Positions 12,435-13,207 of a stretch of 13,207 nucleotides of DNA are shown piece by piece. This stretch comes from Aigarchaeota archaeon (lineage in GTDB: Archaea > Thermoproteota > Nitrososphaeria_A > Caldarchaeales > Wolframiiraptoraceae). Position 1 is the first letter of the stretch. Every line of letters starts with the position of its first letter. Below the pieces are notes generated by a model. That model did no database searches. It had not been told where the DNA came from and worked only from the letters and a program-made list of their open reading frames with translations. The translations under genes were made by a program, and so were the position numbers. The stretch is from NCBI GenBank assembly GCA_025059415.1, contig JANXDQ010000028.1, forward strand, positions 1 through 13,207, in the 5' to 3' direction.

Positions 12435-13207
12435 TCAGATTGGGAGTTGAAGTTTTCCGAGTTTATCCATTATCGCGGGGATGTCGCTACGATATGTTAG
12501 GTCAAGTACTCCACCCTTAACGGGTATAACCCTGATCGGGATCACCCCCTCATCTATCAGTAACTGGGCCGCCGCAGTTATCTCGTATTCCCCCCTTATG
12601 GGGTGTGGTTTTATGCGTTCACATGCCCAGAAGATGTCCGGCGTAAACCTCCAAAGGTTCACGTTTACGAATAATCCCCATTTAGTCCTATATTTCTCGG
12701 GGTCATCGGGCTTCTCAATGATCCTAACCAGGTTCCATTGATCATCGATCTCCATCACCGCGAACGACTTGATCCTCTCCGCGTCGAAGTTGCTTTCCCT
12801 TATCAGCGCCTCCTTCTCGAATCCCGCGACATAACACATCTCCTCCCTCTGATCCCTTAAAATTTTCATGGCCTCTCTTGGATACAGGTTGTCTCCATTC
12901 AGCATCAAGAATGAGTCATTTCCCACGAAATCCCTCGCCGAGTAAACCGCATTCGCCGTTCCCAGGGGCCTTTCTTGGATGGCGAAAGTGATCGAGAGAT
13001 CGCCAAGCTTCCTGCTTAACTCAGTATAACGCATCTTCACCACCTCGTGCTCCGGCCCTATCACTAGACAGATCTCCCTGAAACCAGCTTCCCATAGGAA
13101 ATATATCGTGTAATCTAGTAGCGGTCTTCCTCTAATTATCGGCATGAACGTCTTCCAACCTTTATCCGCGAATTCCTCGATCACCGGATCAAGCCTGAGT
13201 CCACCCA
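12435..13207 (-). CDS. NDP-sugar pyrophosphorylase (sugar-phosphate nucleotidyltransferase), N-terminus cut by window edge
   Basis: About 257 residues of a single-domain nucleotidyltransferase. The start lies outside the window: the frame stays open from the GTG at 13184 to the edge, and the upstream residues GGLRLDP belong to the N-terminal GG-x-x-x-RLxP nucleotide-binding loop, so 13184 is not the true start. Then come KTFMPI (the PK-x-(M/L)xP position), RPLLDYTIYFLWEAGF, RPLGTANAV, and FLMLNGDNLYP with the metal-binding aspartate. Later NTase_transferase-type motifs are RIIEKPDDP, GLFVNVNLWRF and GEYEITAAAQLLIDEG. It would join a sugar-1-phosphate to a nucleotide. The sugar and base cannot be fixed from sequence; glucose-, GlcNAc- or mannose-1-phosphate are all possible. 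It lacks the C-terminal beta helix. It is co-directional with the GlmU-like gene 70 bases downstream, which has its own promoter. Confidence 0.86.
   Translation of the reverse strand, partial: GGLRLDPVIEEFADKGWKTFMPIIRGRPLLDYTIYFLWEAGFREICLVIGPEHEVVKMRYTELSRKLGDLSITFAIQERPLGTANAVYSARDFVGNDSFLMLNGDNLYPREAMKILRDQREEMCYVAGFEKEALIRESNFDAERIKSFAVMEIDDQWNLVRIIEKPDDPEKYRTKWGLFVNVNLWRFTPDIFWACERIKPHPIRGEYEITAAAQLLIDEGVIPIRVIPVKGGVLDLTYRSDIPAIMDKLGKLQLPI

Noticed and set aside
12435..13184. GTG at 13184 as the true start of the sugar nucleotidyltransferase
   Set aside because: The frame stays open to the window edge, and the residues before it (GGLRLDP) are part of the family's N-terminal nucleotide-binding loop.
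1..13207. CRISPR arrays, insertion sequences, attachment sites
   Set aside because: No spaced repeats, terminal inverted repeats, transposase or integrase motifs were seen anywhere in the window.

Overview
The window looks like a chromosome segment of an uncultured, probably thermophilic and anaerobic archaeon. The evidence is heavy use of AGG/AGA arginine and ATA isoleucine codons, many GTG starts (and one TTG), TATA-like boxes about 28-35 bases before the first genes of transcription units, and a tightly overlapping operon. A TACK-lineage archaeon is my guess, but the sequence does not prove the lineage.

Region 1 (1-9771, + strand) is one energy-conserving respiratory complex. The window opens in the last 43 codons of what appears to be a HycI-type [NiFe]-hydrogenase maturation protease. 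After an 89-base gap with a candidate promoter come 12 nearly contiguous genes, in the order A, B, C, D, H, I, J(N-half), J(C-half), K, N-like, L, M. In layout this is an 11-subunit complex I (Nuo/Fpo type, with NuoJ split in two) and no NuoEFG or FpoF electron-input module. However, the B and D subunits are hydrogenase-type. The small subunit has the CxxC of group 4 hydrogenases instead of the tandem Cys of complex I. The large subunit keeps both CxxC pairs that bind the Ni-Fe centre (RICGIC and DPCxxC), plus a C-terminal tail that a HycI protease could remove. The best reading is a membrane-bound, ferredoxin-linked group 4 [NiFe] hydrogenase built on a complete complex I membrane arm, including NuoA and three antiporter-like subunits.

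Region 2 (9788-10411, - strand) holds a NikR-type nickel-responsive repressor with all four nickel ligands at the canonical spacing. It converges on the hydrogenase operon, and its own promoter lies in a 216-base intergenic region. It fits as the nickel sensor for the adjacent nickel enzyme.

Region 3 (10412-13207, - strand) is a separate cluster. It has a sugar-phosphate nucleotidyltransferase cut by the window edge, then (after a 70-base gap with a promoter) a unit made of an alternative GlmU-like nucleotidyl/acetyltransferase, an acyl carrier protein and a holo-ACP synthase. A carrier protein with its own phosphopantetheinyl transferase is unusual in archaea. Its placement next to amino-sugar activation genes suggests an acylated or carrier-bound sugar product, but no substrate can be read from the sequence.
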